From the NCBI GenBank assembly GCA_028717055.1, contig JAQUOO010000003.1, positions 1 to 30,711 of the forward strand: a DNA stretch of 30,711 bases, given 5' to 3'. Below, in pieces: positions 23,901 through 30,711 of the stretch (its first letter is position 1; every line of letters starts with the position of its first letter). The DNA comes from Candidatus Omnitrophota bacterium. GTDB taxonomy: Bacteria; Omnitrophota; Gorgyraeia; Gygaellales; Profunditerraquicolaceae. Under the pieces are notes generated by a model that saw only the letters and a program-made list of their open reading frames with translations, had not been told where the DNA came from and ran no database searches. A program made the position numbers and the translations under genes.

Positions 23901-24145
23901 CGGTTATCATGACTTCTTTGGCTTTCTTTTTCGGAGTTTTGCCGCTGGCAATATCCACCGGAGCCGGAGCCGGAGCCCAAAATGCCATTGGCACGGCAGT
24001 TGTCGGAGGTATGCTTTCAGCTACTTTCATCGACCTTATTTTTATCCCGCTGTTTTTTATCCTGGTAACCCGCTTTTTCGGCCGCAAGCTTAAGCCGCAG
24101 GCCGCGGTAGCCGGGCCTGACACTACGGATTTACAGAAGAAATAA
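20966..24145 (+). CDS. RND multidrug efflux pump (AcrB/MexB, HAE-1 family)
   Basis: A 1059-residue inner-membrane proton antiporter that exports drugs and other hydrophobic compounds. It starts MLSKFFLERPVFAWVIAILIMVLGG as do AcrB/MexB proteins. The usual two halves are present, each with one plus five membrane helices and a large periplasmic loop. The proton-relay aspartates Asp409/Asp410 lie in IGLLVDDAIVVVENVERLM, equivalent to Asp407/Asp408 of AcrB. PTGYLPDEDQG, GFLTTLGLSTKNAILI (with the relay lysine) and FRPVIMTSLAFFFGVLPLAIS are also present. The length is normal. It lies 11 bases after the adaptor gene with GGAG before the ATG. Substrates cannot be assigned. Confidence 0.97.
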   Translation: MLSKFFLERPVFAWVIAILIMVLGGLAIYTLPIAQYPPIAPPSIRITSLYTGASAETVENTVTQIIEQQMTGLDKMLYMASSSDASGASTIELTFAPGTDPDIAWTKVQNKLQLAMPRLPDTVQRRGVSVQKSTHNYLLIVGLVSEDGSMTDIDLRDYMLSVIQPVLARVPGVGEAEGFGSEYAMHIWFDPKKLTSYGLTVGDVIKALQDYNVEVSGGQFGGAPAVKGQRLNASIIIQNLLKTPEEFSNIPIRINPDGSTIRIKDIGYTELGSDQSDTKVYFNKGQPSSAIAIRQEPGANALKTVDGIKAKMEELSRYFPQGMKVIYPYDTTPFTLVAIKEVFKTLCVAILLVFLVMYLFMGNIRATLIPTIAVPIVLLGTFATLSFFGYSINMLTMFAMVLAIGLLVDDAIVVVENVERLMSEEGLSPREAAAKSMEQITPALIGIGLVLSAVFGPMAFFTGSTGVIYRQFSITVIASMLLSVVVALILTPVLCASLLRPVPKGHQPAESGFWLLRPFFRKFDQIFFWIRDKYVQLVGHSFNKNIPYIIAYFLIVAAMLFVFFRMPTGYLPDEDQGVAIIMANLPSGSTLEQSEAVMDKVRQYFVDKEKDAVESILTIAGVNQSGHGQNTGMAFIKLKDWDLRRKASLKADAIEDRAMKEFANYNEALVYVFSPPAIIELGNAKGFDFQLQDRGGAGHEKLMEARSKLLDMASKDPRLTRVRANGLEDVAQYKIDLDWEKAGSLGVSIASIQNTISTAFGSSYVNDFVKDGRIKHVDIQADAPYRMLPEDLKNLYVRNSKGKMVPYSSFASGHWIFGSPKLERYNAFSSINILGEAAKGRSSGEAMDAMEELASKLSREFGYDWTGLSYQERQSGSQAGPLYAFSILIIFLCVAALYESWSIPIVNLLMLPLGVFGATLLTFLRGMPNDVYFQIGFLTTLGLSTKNAILIIQFAQHRLEHGENLIESTLGAVKTRFRPVIMTSLAFFFGVLPLAISTGAGAGAQNAIGTAVVGGMLSATFIDLIFIPLFFILVTRFFGRKLKPQAAVAGPDTTDLQKK

Positions 24146-24149
24146 TAAA

Positions 24150-25646
24150 ATGAAACGGATACTTATTATAATTTTGGGAATTATTTTCTTGAATGGCTGC
24201 GTTATGGCTCCAAAGTATAACCGGCCGGGTCCTTCTGTTCCTGGGGATTGGCCTAAGGGAGATGCTTATCCGCAAACGCAACCGGCAGCCAATGTTGTAG
24301 ATGCCACGCAATTGAAATGGCGGGAGTTTTTTATTGACCCGAAACTCCAGCAGATCATTCAGATGGCGCTTCAGAATAACCGGAATTTACGTATTGCTGT
24401 TTTAAATGTGGAGAGGGCGCGGGCATTATACGGAATCCAGCGTTCGGAATTATTCCCGGTTCTTGACGCGACAGGAGCGTTATCCAAACAGCGTTATTCT
24501 TCGGATTTTCTAAATCCGGGGTATCCTAAGGTAGTTGAACAATACTCCGCTGACCTGGGAATTACTTCCTGGGAGATTGATTTTTTTGGCCGGATCCGCA
24601 GTTTGACCAAACAAGCCCTGGAAGAATATTTAAGTACGCAGGAGACCCGGCGCAGCGCGCAGATCGCGCTTATCTCTGAAGTGGCCCGGGCATATCTGTT
24701 TATTGCCAAAGTTGAGACTGACCTTAGTTTGGCGCGTTCAACTCTTAAAGCCCAGGAAGATTCTTACAATTTAGTCTTGCGCCGGTACAAAGCCAGCCTG
24801 GTAAGTGAAATAGATTTGCAGCGCGCGCAAACCCAGGTGGATACGGCCAGGGGAGACGTTATTCTTTATACCCAGAGGTTGGCCGAGTATGTAAATGCGT
24901 TGAATTTTCTTGCCGGAGCTCCTGTGCCGAAGGATCTCTTGCCTGTTAATTTAGATAGCGTCGCCCTTTTTAAAGATATTTTTCCCGGTTTATCTTCCGA
25001 GGTCCTTCTTAAGCGGCCGGATATCTTGGCTGCGGAACACGAATTAAAGGGCGCTTATGCCAATATTGGGGCAGCCAGAGCTGCTTTTTTCCCCAGTATT
25101 TCGCTGACTACAGCGCTTGGTTCGGCTAGCAGCGCCTTTACCAATTTGTTCTCAGCCGGCAGGGGCGCCTGGATTTATAATCCGCAAATTGTAATGCCTA
25201 TTTTTGATATGCGGACTTGGGCCGCGTATAGGGTTAGCCGGGCAGACCAGAAAATCGCGCTGACCAAGTATGAGAAGGCTATCCAGACAGCTTTTAGGGA
25301 AGTGGCTGATATTTTGGCTATACAAGGTACGGTGGAGGCGCAGATAGCGGTGCAGCAGTCGATGGTTGATTCTGCGCAGAAAGTATATAGCCTGTCGGAA
25401 AAGCGCTACGCCAACGGCATTGATAGCTATTTAAGCGTTCTTGACGCGCAGCGGTCGCTGTATCGGGCGCAAAAAGAGCTTATCTTGATGCAGCTATACA
25501 AGCTTTCTAACCAGGTCCAGGCTTATGCGGCGCTGGGAGGAGGCGGATTGGATGATGCGGATGAGGGAAAGCGGACTAGCCGGGACTATTTGGAGGAAAA
25601 GGCTCTTTCCTTGTTGGATTCCGGGATTAGGAATCCGGAGCGCTGA
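24150..25646 (+). CDS. RND outer-membrane channel lipoprotein (OprM/NodT type)
   Basis: A 498-residue outer-membrane factor. The signal peptide ends in the lipobox LNGC, followed by MAPKYNRPGPSVPGDW, the start pattern of NodT-type outer-membrane lipoproteins. Two repeated OEP halves are visible: FFIDPKLQQIIQMALQNNRNLRIAVLNVERARALYGIQRSELFP, then RRPDI-like LLKRPDILAAEHELKGAYANIGAARAAFFPSISLT. The C-terminal EKRYANGIDSYLSVLDAQRSLY segment is also typical. It would form the trimeric exit duct for the pump encoded 4 bases upstream. A polar tail of about 30 residues ends the protein. Confidence 0.95.
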   Translation: MKRILIIILGIIFLNGCVMAPKYNRPGPSVPGDWPKGDAYPQTQPAANVVDATQLKWREFFIDPKLQQIIQMALQNNRNLRIAVLNVERARALYGIQRSELFPVLDATGALSKQRYSSDFLNPGYPKVVEQYSADLGITSWEIDFFGRIRSLTKQALEEYLSTQETRRSAQIALISEVARAYLFIAKVETDLSLARSTLKAQEDSYNLVLRRYKASLVSEIDLQRAQTQVDTARGDVILYTQRLAEYVNALNFLAGAPVPKDLLPVNLDSVALFKDIFPGLSSEVLLKRPDILAAEHELKGAYANIGAARAAFFPSISLTTALGSASSAFTNLFSAGRGAWIYNPQIVMPIFDMRTWAAYRVSRADQKIALTKYEKAIQTAFREVADILAIQGTVEAQIAVQQSMVDSAQKVYSLSEKRYANGIDSYLSVLDAQRSLYRAQKELILMQLYKLSNQVQAYAALGGGGLDDADEGKRTSRDYLEEKALSLLDSGIRNPER

Positions 25647-25731
25647 AGGTTTTAAGCAAAAACCATAGAAATTAATCTGGTTCTGGCCTGTTTTTCACAG
25701 GCAACGTAGGCCTGCCCGGAATCGTTCATCA

Positions 25732-25760
25732 TTGCCGATAGGCGTAAAAAATGTTATACT
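25732..25760 (+). promoter_or_regulatory. Promoter of the small membrane protein gene
   Basis: TTGCCG (25732-25737), a 17-base spacer, and TATACT (25755-25760). The leader to ATG 25879 is about 110 bases. A GCCTG/CAGGC hairpin stands upstream at about 25686-25702 without a T-run. Confidence 0.5.
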
Positions 25761-25878
25761 ATATGTAGAAAAAAGGTTTATTTACTGTCTGGGCGATTGA
25801 TTTAAAAGAAAAGGAGGCAAGTCATTCATTAATCAGCGGACATAAGGCATGGGGATAACCAAAGGGAAGGAGGGGCAT

Positions 25879-26292
25879 ATGTATAAAAATGTGCTGGGTC
25901 TATGTTTGGTTATTTTATGTCTTGCGATGGTCAGCTTGGCTTATGCCGGGAACGGAAAGGTAAATCCGTATAATGCGGGAAGGGGCCCTGTTGAACTGAC
26001 AGTAGCAGAACAGGCTGCAATAGAACCCGAAGGGAAGATCGCCTATGATTCATTCCGGGCGATTATTTTTTGGCTTAGCCCCGGGATATTGCTCGTAGGA
26101 ATATTTTACCTGTTCGGCAATTACCGAAAACTCGAAACAACTTGCGACAGGGAGATGGGGATACATAAAAGGATATTCCCCAAACTGGAGAGCAATATCT
26201 ATGCTGTAAATCAGTGGGCTTTGCATAGGCACATTGTAATCGGTTTAATGTGCGTGATTTGCGCGATATTGTTCTATATGTATTTCAGGTAG
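25879..26292 (+). CDS. Small secreted/membrane protein of unknown function
   Basis: 137 residues from ATG 25879, which has a GGAAGGAGG site a few bases before it; the in-frame extension to 25849 lacks this. A signal peptide (MYKNVLGLCLVILCLAMVSLAYA) is followed by a short polar segment, a membrane helix at about residues 60-80 (IIFWLSPGILLVGIFYLFG) and a second at about 117-135. The middle has HKRIFPKLESNIYAVNQWALHRH. I do not recognise the family. It has its own promoter and a downstream terminator, so it is a single-gene unit. Confidence 0.65.
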   Translation: MYKNVLGLCLVILCLAMVSLAYAGNGKVNPYNAGRGPVELTVAEQAAIEPEGKIAYDSFRAIIFWLSPGILLVGIFYLFGNYRKLETTCDREMGIHKRIFPKLESNIYAVNQWALHRHIVIGLMCVICAILFYMYFR

Positions 26293-26344
26293 CCGGCGGA
26301 TTTACCGTTGATTGTTCCGGCCTTTAAAAAGCCGGATGGTTACG

Positions 26345-26383
26345 ACGCAACTTACCAAGATAGAGGCGAGTTGCGTTTTTTTT
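26345..26383 (+). terminator. Intrinsic terminator
   Basis: ACGCAACT (26345-26352) and AGTTGCGT (26369-26376) pair exactly and are followed by a run of T. It ends the transcript of the small membrane protein gene. A further CCGGC/GCCGG hairpin lies just upstream. Confidence 0.8.
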
Positions 26384-26412
26384 GTATTTTGCGATACAAT
26401 TTTGCGTAGAAA

Positions 26413-26421
26413 TGATATAAT
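26413..26421 (+). promoter_or_regulatory. Extended -10 promoter next to the DUF362 start codon
   Basis: TGATATAAT is an extended -10 element (TGN plus TATAAT). The expected transcription start is about base 26428, which is the A of the ATG itself. No Shine-Dalgarno sequence stands between them, so the mRNA may be leaderless. Confidence 0.5.
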
Positions 26422-26427
26422 CAGGCA

Positions 26428-27615
26428 ATGAGGAAATTCGCCAAGATAATTAATATATTAATCGCGGTATTATTTATATTCAAGCCGTCCAGAGATAAAG
26501 CAGAGGCTGGCAAGCCGGCTGTTGATGAAACCAAATACGGTTCGGTTATGGTATCTTTGGATAAGAAGACCGGTTTGATCGAACCTCTAAAGATCAAGGT
26601 TGTTACTTCTAGGGTTAGCGTGATAAAAGGGACCGACCTATACGCTATGACCAGGCAGGCCATTGATGCTTTGGGTGGAATGAAAACGATAGTTAAAAAA
26701 GGCGACCGGGTATTCATAAAACCCAACTATATAACCGGAGGGCTAGACGGCCACGATCCTGTTTCTGCCGGAGAAATAGCTCATCCCGAGGTAGTCGCTT
26801 CAGTGGCTGAAGAGTGCGTAAAGGCCGGGGCCAAAGAGGTGGTGATTGGAGAATGGGTCGAGCGGCCGATAAAGATAAACTTTGGAGGAAAAGAAGGCAA
26901 AGAGGGCGCTCAGGTGCAGCGTTTAGTGGATCTGCTGAATAAAAAATACGGGCATAAGGTATTCCTGATAAATCTTATGGAGCATACGGTTTATTTCCGG
27001 TATTTTCCTTCGCGGACAAAATTGAATTTTTTGGCTATCCCCGATTTGGTCGCGGATGCCGATGTGGTTATTTCCATTCCTGCCTTGAAAACGCACCATA
27101 AACCGTCGCCGGTCAGCCTGGGGCTGAAAAATTTTATGGGGGTTATGCCCTCTTCTTTGTATGGAGAGCCCAGATATAAATTACATCATGCCGGTTTGCA
27201 TCAGGTTATCGTAGATATAAATAAAGCAATCCAGCCGGATTTGGTGGTGGTAAGCGCGGCATTCGGGATGGAAGGGCCGGGGGCTTCTTTGTTCTTGAGG
27301 GGTAAGGCTGTGGATGTCAGTAAGAGAATAGGCGGGGCTTTGGTGATAGCGGGAAGAGACCCGGTGGCAACCGATGCCACGGCAACGCGCATAATCACCA
27401 AAGACTGGTATCCGGTTCCTGCTAATCCTGCCTTGGGCACACCCTGGTATGTTAATCATATTCGTATGGCTGCCGAGCAGGGGTTAGGGAATTTGGACAG
27501 CTCAAAGATATCGATTATAGGAGAACAGCTGGATAACGTAAAAATGAATTGGGAACGTTCCGATGATAATGTTTATCCTGAACTTCCCGGGGAGAAAGAT
27601 GAAAGCCGGCTTTAA
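26428..27615 (+). CDS. DUF362 domain protein
   Basis: 395 residues. The N-terminus has a short hydrophobic segment (about 5-18) that may be a signal anchor. The DUF362 pattern is visible: GDRVFIKPNYITGG, HPEVVASVAEECVKAGAKEVVIGE, LVADADVVISIPALKTHH, LGLKNFMGVMPSSLYG and DLVVVSAAFGMEGPG, with GRDPVATDATATRI near the end. DUF362 is often found with ferredoxin domains, but no cysteine cluster is seen here, so it is a plain DUF362 protein. Its activity is unknown. The next gene overlaps it by 17 bases. The start has no ribosome site and sits next to an extended -10 promoter. Confidence 0.8.
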   Translation: MRKFAKIINILIAVLFIFKPSRDKAEAGKPAVDETKYGSVMVSLDKKTGLIEPLKIKVVTSRVSVIKGTDLYAMTRQAIDALGGMKTIVKKGDRVFIKPNYITGGLDGHDPVSAGEIAHPEVVASVAEECVKAGAKEVVIGEWVERPIKINFGGKEGKEGAQVQRLVDLLNKKYGHKVFLINLMEHTVYFRYFPSRTKLNFLAIPDLVADADVVISIPALKTHHKPSPVSLGLKNFMGVMPSSLYGEPRYKLHHAGLHQVIVDINKAIQPDLVVVSAAFGMEGPGASLFLRGKAVDVSKRIGGALVIAGRDPVATDATATRIITKDWYPVPANPALGTPWYVNHIRMAAEQGLGNLDSSKISIIGEQLDNVKMNWERSDDNVYPELPGEKDESRL

Positions 27616-28528
27616 AATCAAAGTATCATTTTTGGCCGTATTTTTTTGCGGGTTATTTATCCCTTTGGGATATCCCGGGCAGGTGTTTTCCGTTAATGCG
27701 GTTGATTCCCTGGGGGAATGGCGCAGAGAGGTAGTTACCGGCAGAGAGGCAGTTTCCACAAACAAGGCTTTGGCGAAATCCGAAATTCAGGTATATATCG
27801 AAGAACCGGGGAAATATCAGTTGTTTGCCTACATACATCATAATTGGAGAAAAGCTGTTCCTTGCATTTATGCAGAGGTTGCAAATGATGGAGGAGTTTT
27901 GTATCAGGGGTATCATAGGATAGAAAACATATGGTATCTTGATAGAGAGAACCCGGGAAGATGGTTTATGGTTTCTTTGACTCAAGGGTCATTCTGGGAA
28001 TTGCCTAGAGGTAGAGTGACTATCCGCTTTTGGGCTGACGCAAAAGCGGCTGTATGGGATGACAGCTCCGGGCAAATGGAAGGCAGCATCTCCGTCGATA
28101 AATTCTTTCTTGTTCCTGTTTGGCCTTCGGGCAAGGATTCAAATTCGGCCTGGCTGGTATACCCGGAAGCCGGAAACGGAAACTGGAGCGTTTCCGATTA
28201 TCAATCCAAATACGCCACTAATTTGGCAAAAAGTGTTAAACGCGGCCAAACTTTATCCATCCCGGTAAAGGTTCCTTCTCCGGGCAATTATCGGTTATGG
28301 GCGGCAGTTTTCTCTCCGGAAGATAACAGGCTGGGAATAACTTTTCGGGATAAATTCCATAAGCGTAAAGCGGGTGTTGGTATTAAGGGTAAAGATACCT
28401 GGTCTGAAATTATAACCGGGCCGGTATATTTGAATAAGGGAGAATGCAGGATTGTATTGGAGCATTTGGGGCAGGGAGAGATTTTAGTGGATTACTTAAT
28501 CCTTTTTTCCGGTTTCGCCGGCCAATAG
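27599..28528 (+). CDS. Secreted protein with two beta-sandwich-like domains
   Basis: 309 residues from ATG 27599, with GGGGAGAAAG before it. A signal peptide (about 1-28) is followed by two similar regions, each with a short sequence typical of carbohydrate-binding-like beta sandwiches: EPGKYQLFAYIHHNWRKAVP ... RVTIRFWADAKAAVWDD ... ISVDKFFLVP in the first, and SPGNYRLWAAVFSPEDNRLG ... ECRIVLEHLGQGEILVDYLILF in the second. This resembles CBM6/CBM35-type or related lectin-like folds, with no catalytic residues. Ligand unknown. It overlaps the end of the DUF362 gene by 17 bases, so the two products are probably used together outside the cytosol. Confidence 0.65.
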   Translation: MKAGFKIKVSFLAVFFCGLFIPLGYPGQVFSVNAVDSLGEWRREVVTGREAVSTNKALAKSEIQVYIEEPGKYQLFAYIHHNWRKAVPCIYAEVANDGGVLYQGYHRIENIWYLDRENPGRWFMVSLTQGSFWELPRGRVTIRFWADAKAAVWDDSSGQMEGSISVDKFFLVPVWPSGKDSNSAWLVYPEAGNGNWSVSDYQSKYATNLAKSVKRGQTLSIPVKVPSPGNYRLWAAVFSPEDNRLGITFRDKFHKRKAGVGIKGKDTWSEIITGPVYLNKGECRIVLEHLGQGEILVDYLILFSGFAGQ

Positions 28529-28626
28529 CTATTAAAAGCCGTGCAACCTAAGGAATCCTGATTTACGCATAATAAAAAAGTTGCATCAGTATAGCTTGCT
28601 GAATATAATAATCCCAGGAGAAGAAG

Positions 28627-28656
28627 ATGTATCATGCGGGAATACACATAAAATGA
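28627..28656 (+). promoter_or_regulatory. Coupled 9-codon leader mini-ORF before the LOG gene
   Basis: AGGAGAAG stands just before an ATG at 28627 that opens a frame of nine codons (MYHAGIHIK). Its stop TGA (28654-28656) overlaps the ATG at 28653 of the LOG gene. The LOG start itself lacks a good ribosome site, so translation may depend on reinitiation from the mini-ORF. Confidence 0.45.
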
Positions 28657-29690
28657 AGAAGCCCTATAAAGAATACAAGGTAGGCGAAGAAGCCGTTGAC
28701 AGCCTGATAGCCCGGCTTACCAAACTCTGCGCGCCTGCTGAAACCGAACACTTGCTCCATGAAATATTTACTACTATCGTGAAGCTGGGAAGAGAAACGG
28801 TTGACAAGGGAGATTTGAAACTTGTAAATAACACGCTGAAAGAATTACGCTATTCTTTCAAGATATTTTCACCTCATAGGAATGTCAAGAAGGTGATAAT
28901 TTTTGGTTCGGCCAGGTCGCAAAAAGATTCAGCCGAATATGCTATGGCTGAAGAATTCGCCAGGAAATTGACACAGAAAGGTTATATGGTAGTAACAGGG
29001 GGCGGCCCCGGAGTTATGGAAGCCGGCAACAAAGGAGCTGCGGCGGGAAAAGATTTCGCGTTGAATATCCGCCTTCCTTTTGAACAAAAACCCAATCCCT
29101 ATATCGATGAAAAGGAAAAATTAATCAACTTTAAATATTTTTTTACCAGAAAATTGATTTTTGTCAAAGAGACTGACGCAACCGCTCTTTTCCCCGGAGG
29201 CTTTGGCACAAATGACGAAGGTTTCGAAATGCTCACTTTGATTCAAACCGGAAAATCCCGCCCCCGGCCGGTAGTTTTACTGGAGCCGGAAGGCTCGGCT
29301 TATTGGGCGCAATGGAAGCGTTTTGTGGATATCCAATTAGTCAAAGGCGGATTTATCAACAAAGAAGACTTGAGCCTTTTTCGTATTGTAAAATCAGCTG
29401 ATGAGGCGATTAAATATATAGAAGATTTTTATCGGGTATACCATTCGATAAGATATGTCTTAGGCTTGACCGTAATAAGGCTTAATAGAGAAATTTCCGA
29501 TAAGACGCTTAAACATATTAATCGGGAATTTAAAGATATTTTAGCCGGCGGGGAAATCCGGAGATCTTTGCCTACCGATAAAGAAGCCCAGGAAAAAGAG
29601 TTCCTGGGCTTGCCCAGATTAGCAATGAACTTTAACTTGCGGGGTTACGGCAGGCTTTGCGAGATGATCCAGATTATTAATAAGGATTAG
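28653..29690 (+). CDS. LOG-family protein (lysine decarboxylase-like Rossmann fold)
   Basis: 345 residues from ATG 28653. The LOG signatures are TGGGPGVMEAGNKGA (residues about 115-129) and FPGGFGTNDEGFEMLTLIQTG (about 180-200), the PGGxGTxxE motif of nucleoside 5'-monophosphate phosphoribohydrolases. KVIIFGSARSQ is the first strand of the fold. The family releases free base from nucleotide monophosphates; some members make active cytokinins. The N-terminal 75 residues are helical and the C-terminal 100 form an extra domain, so it is longer than minimal LOG proteins of about 190 residues. An in-frame TTG at 28581 is possible but less likely than ATG 28653. A P-type ATPase gene follows within 5 bases. 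Confidence 0.85.
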   Translation: MKKPYKEYKVGEEAVDSLIARLTKLCAPAETEHLLHEIFTTIVKLGRETVDKGDLKLVNNTLKELRYSFKIFSPHRNVKKVIIFGSARSQKDSAEYAMAEEFARKLTQKGYMVVTGGGPGVMEAGNKGAAAGKDFALNIRLPFEQKPNPYIDEKEKLINFKYFFTRKLIFVKETDATALFPGGFGTNDEGFEMLTLIQTGKSRPRPVVLLEPEGSAYWAQWKRFVDIQLVKGGFINKEDLSLFRIVKSADEAIKYIEDFYRVYHSIRYVLGLTVIRLNREISDKTLKHINREFKDILAGGEIRRSLPTDKEAQEKEFLGLPRLAMNFNLRGYGRLCEMIQIINKD

Positions 29691-29695
29691 CGGCT

Positions 29696-30711
29696 GTGAA
29701 AAATAATAAAATTATGGAGATAGAGAATTTTTATAACTTGAGCGCGGAAAAGTCTGCGCAAGCGCTGAATACGAATATGGAATCCGGGCTTACCGTGAAT
29801 GAATCCAAAAGGCGCTTGGCGGAATACGGGCCAAATCAGCTTTTGGGAAAGAAAGCTGTAAGCCCGTGGAGTATTTTCTTCGGCCAGTTCCGGGATTTCA
29901 TCATTTGGATTCTGATCGGAGCGGCTTTGGTCTCCGGATTTCTGCAGGAATGGGTTGATGCGCTGGCGATTATTGCGATTGTCATAGTAAACGCGATTTT
30001 TGGTTTTATTCAGGAATATCGCGCTGAGAAATCCCTTGCCGCTTTAAAAAAATTATCCAGCCCTTCTTCAAAGGTTATTCGCGGCGGAGCGCGCAGTATT
30101 ATTCTTTCCTTAGAATTGGTTCGCGGCGACTTGATTGAAGTTGAAGCCGGAGATAGTATTCCTGCCGACAGCCGCCTGGTCTGGGTTTCATCTAATTTTA
30201 GCGTTCTGGAGGCCAGCCTTACCGGGGAATCTACTCCGGTGGCTAAAACCATCCACGCCTTAAGCGAAAAGGAGGTGCCTTTAGCTGACCGGGCAAATAT
30301 GGTTTATATGGGCACTTCCGTTGCTTCCGGCAAGGCCAAGGCATTGGTTGTGGATACCGGCATGCGCACAGAACTGGGGAATATTGCGGGTTTAGTGCAG
30401 GATATTGAATCCGAGCCTACTCCTTTACAGAGAAAGCTGGAGCAATTCGGGAAATGGATCGTAGTTTTATGTTTTATTTTAGTAGGGTTTGTTTTTATTC
30501 TAGAGTGGTTACGCGGCGGTAAAATCATGGATGTTTTTCTTACCGCGGTTAGCCTTGCCGTAGCCGCAATTCCGGAAGGCCTGCCTGCGGTAGTTACGAT
30601 TGCTTTGGCCTTGGGTGTGCACCGGATGGTCAAGCGCCACGCGCTTATCCGCAAGCTCCCGTCGGTCGAAACATTAGGGTGCGCCACGGTTATCTGTTCG
30701 GATAAAACCGG
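29696..30711 (+). CDS. P2-type cation-transporting ATPase, N-terminal part
   Basis: 338 codons to the window end; the rest of about 900 residues is missing. The cytosolic N-terminus reads YNLSAEKSAQALNTNMESGLTVNESKRRLAEYGPNQL, the cation-transporter N domain. Actuator domain TGES lies at residues 176-179, helix-4 PEGLP at 293-297, and the phosphorylation motif CSDKT ends the window (Asp336). This set fits P2A-type Ca2+ (or related Mn2+) pumps; Na+/K+-type is less likely. GTG 29696 is preferred because AAGGA lies about 9 bases upstream; ATG 29714 is the alternative. The gene starts 5 bases after the LOG gene. Confidence 0.92.
   Translation, partial: MKNNKIMEIENFYNLSAEKSAQALNTNMESGLTVNESKRRLAEYGPNQLLGKKAVSPWSIFFGQFRDFIIWILIGAALVSGFLQEWVDALAIIAIVIVNAIFGFIQEYRAEKSLAALKKLSSPSSKVIRGGARSIILSLELVRGDLIEVEAGDSIPADSRLVWVSSNFSVLEASLTGESTPVAKTIHALSEKEVPLADRANMVYMGTSVASGKAKALVVDTGMRTELGNIAGLVQDIESEPTPLQRKLEQFGKWIVVLCFILVGFVFILEWLRGGKIMDVFLTAVSLAVAAIPEGLPAVVTIALALGVHRMVKRHALIRKLPSVETLGCATVICSDKT

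Noticed and set aside
23821..24123. Minus-strand frame of 100 codons
   Set aside because: Lies opposite the conserved end of the RND pump; no supporting features.

Overview
The window looks like a contiguous piece of a bacterial chromosome, interrupted by one integrated mobile element of about 9.7 kb. The organism is Gram-negative. It has a complete tripartite RND efflux operon with an outer-membrane channel, several proteins with lipoprotein signal peptides, standard-code genes with Shine-Dalgarno sites, and type II serine tRNAs with no encoded CCA. The style (alpha-glucan phosphorylase, DUF362 protein, GIY-YIG genes behind tRNAs, many proteins of unknown function) suggests an uncultivated lineage such as Omnitrophota. 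That placement is a weak inference.

Left chromosomal part (1-5741): the 3' part of rtcB (RNA ligase), then serS, an overlapping membrane protein gene and tRNA-Ser(UGA), then an alpha-glucan phosphorylase gene, tRNA-Ser(CGA), a block of hairpin repeats with GACAA loops, a GIY-YIG nuclease gene that runs into the next tRNA, and tRNA-Ser(GGA). Three serine isoacceptors therefore lie within 3.6 kb of serS.

Mobile element (about 5728-15474): a 14-bp direct repeat of the 3' end of tRNA-Ser(GGA) marks both ends. TTGGTGG-type repeats just inside each end may be integrase arm sites. Cargo from left to right: a small HUH Rep-like protein and a small charged protein; a serine recombinase followed by a palindrome with a GT centre; a promoter with a terminator-like hairpin; a translationally coupled three-gene operon (HNH protein, 75-residue middle component, DUF2326-type ABC ATPase) that fits the ABC three-component conflict systems; a DarT-DarG toxin-antitoxin pair; small HTH regulators; a membrane zinc-ribbon protein; a MerR-like regulator between two copies of a 22-bp palindrome; and a tyrosine integrase split by a frameshift. 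The element looks like a defence-carrying integrative element. No phage structural genes are seen.

Right chromosomal part (15475-30711): a second hairpin block and GIY-YIG gene, which would have followed tRNA-Ser(GGA) directly before integration. Then come a SmpA/OmlA-like lipoprotein, a stretch of about 500 bases with only a terminator, an APC amino-acid permease, an SGNH hydrolase, an AbrB-type regulator just upstream of the RND adaptor-pump-channel operon, a small membrane protein, a DUF362 protein coupled to a secreted two-domain protein, a LOG-family protein preceded by a coupled mini-ORF, and the N-terminal third of a P2-type cation ATPase cut by the window end.

The most interesting points are the composite ABC-3C plus DarTG element and the repeated layout tRNA-Ser / hairpin overlapping the tRNA 3' end / GC-rich hairpins / GIY-YIG gene, seen twice.
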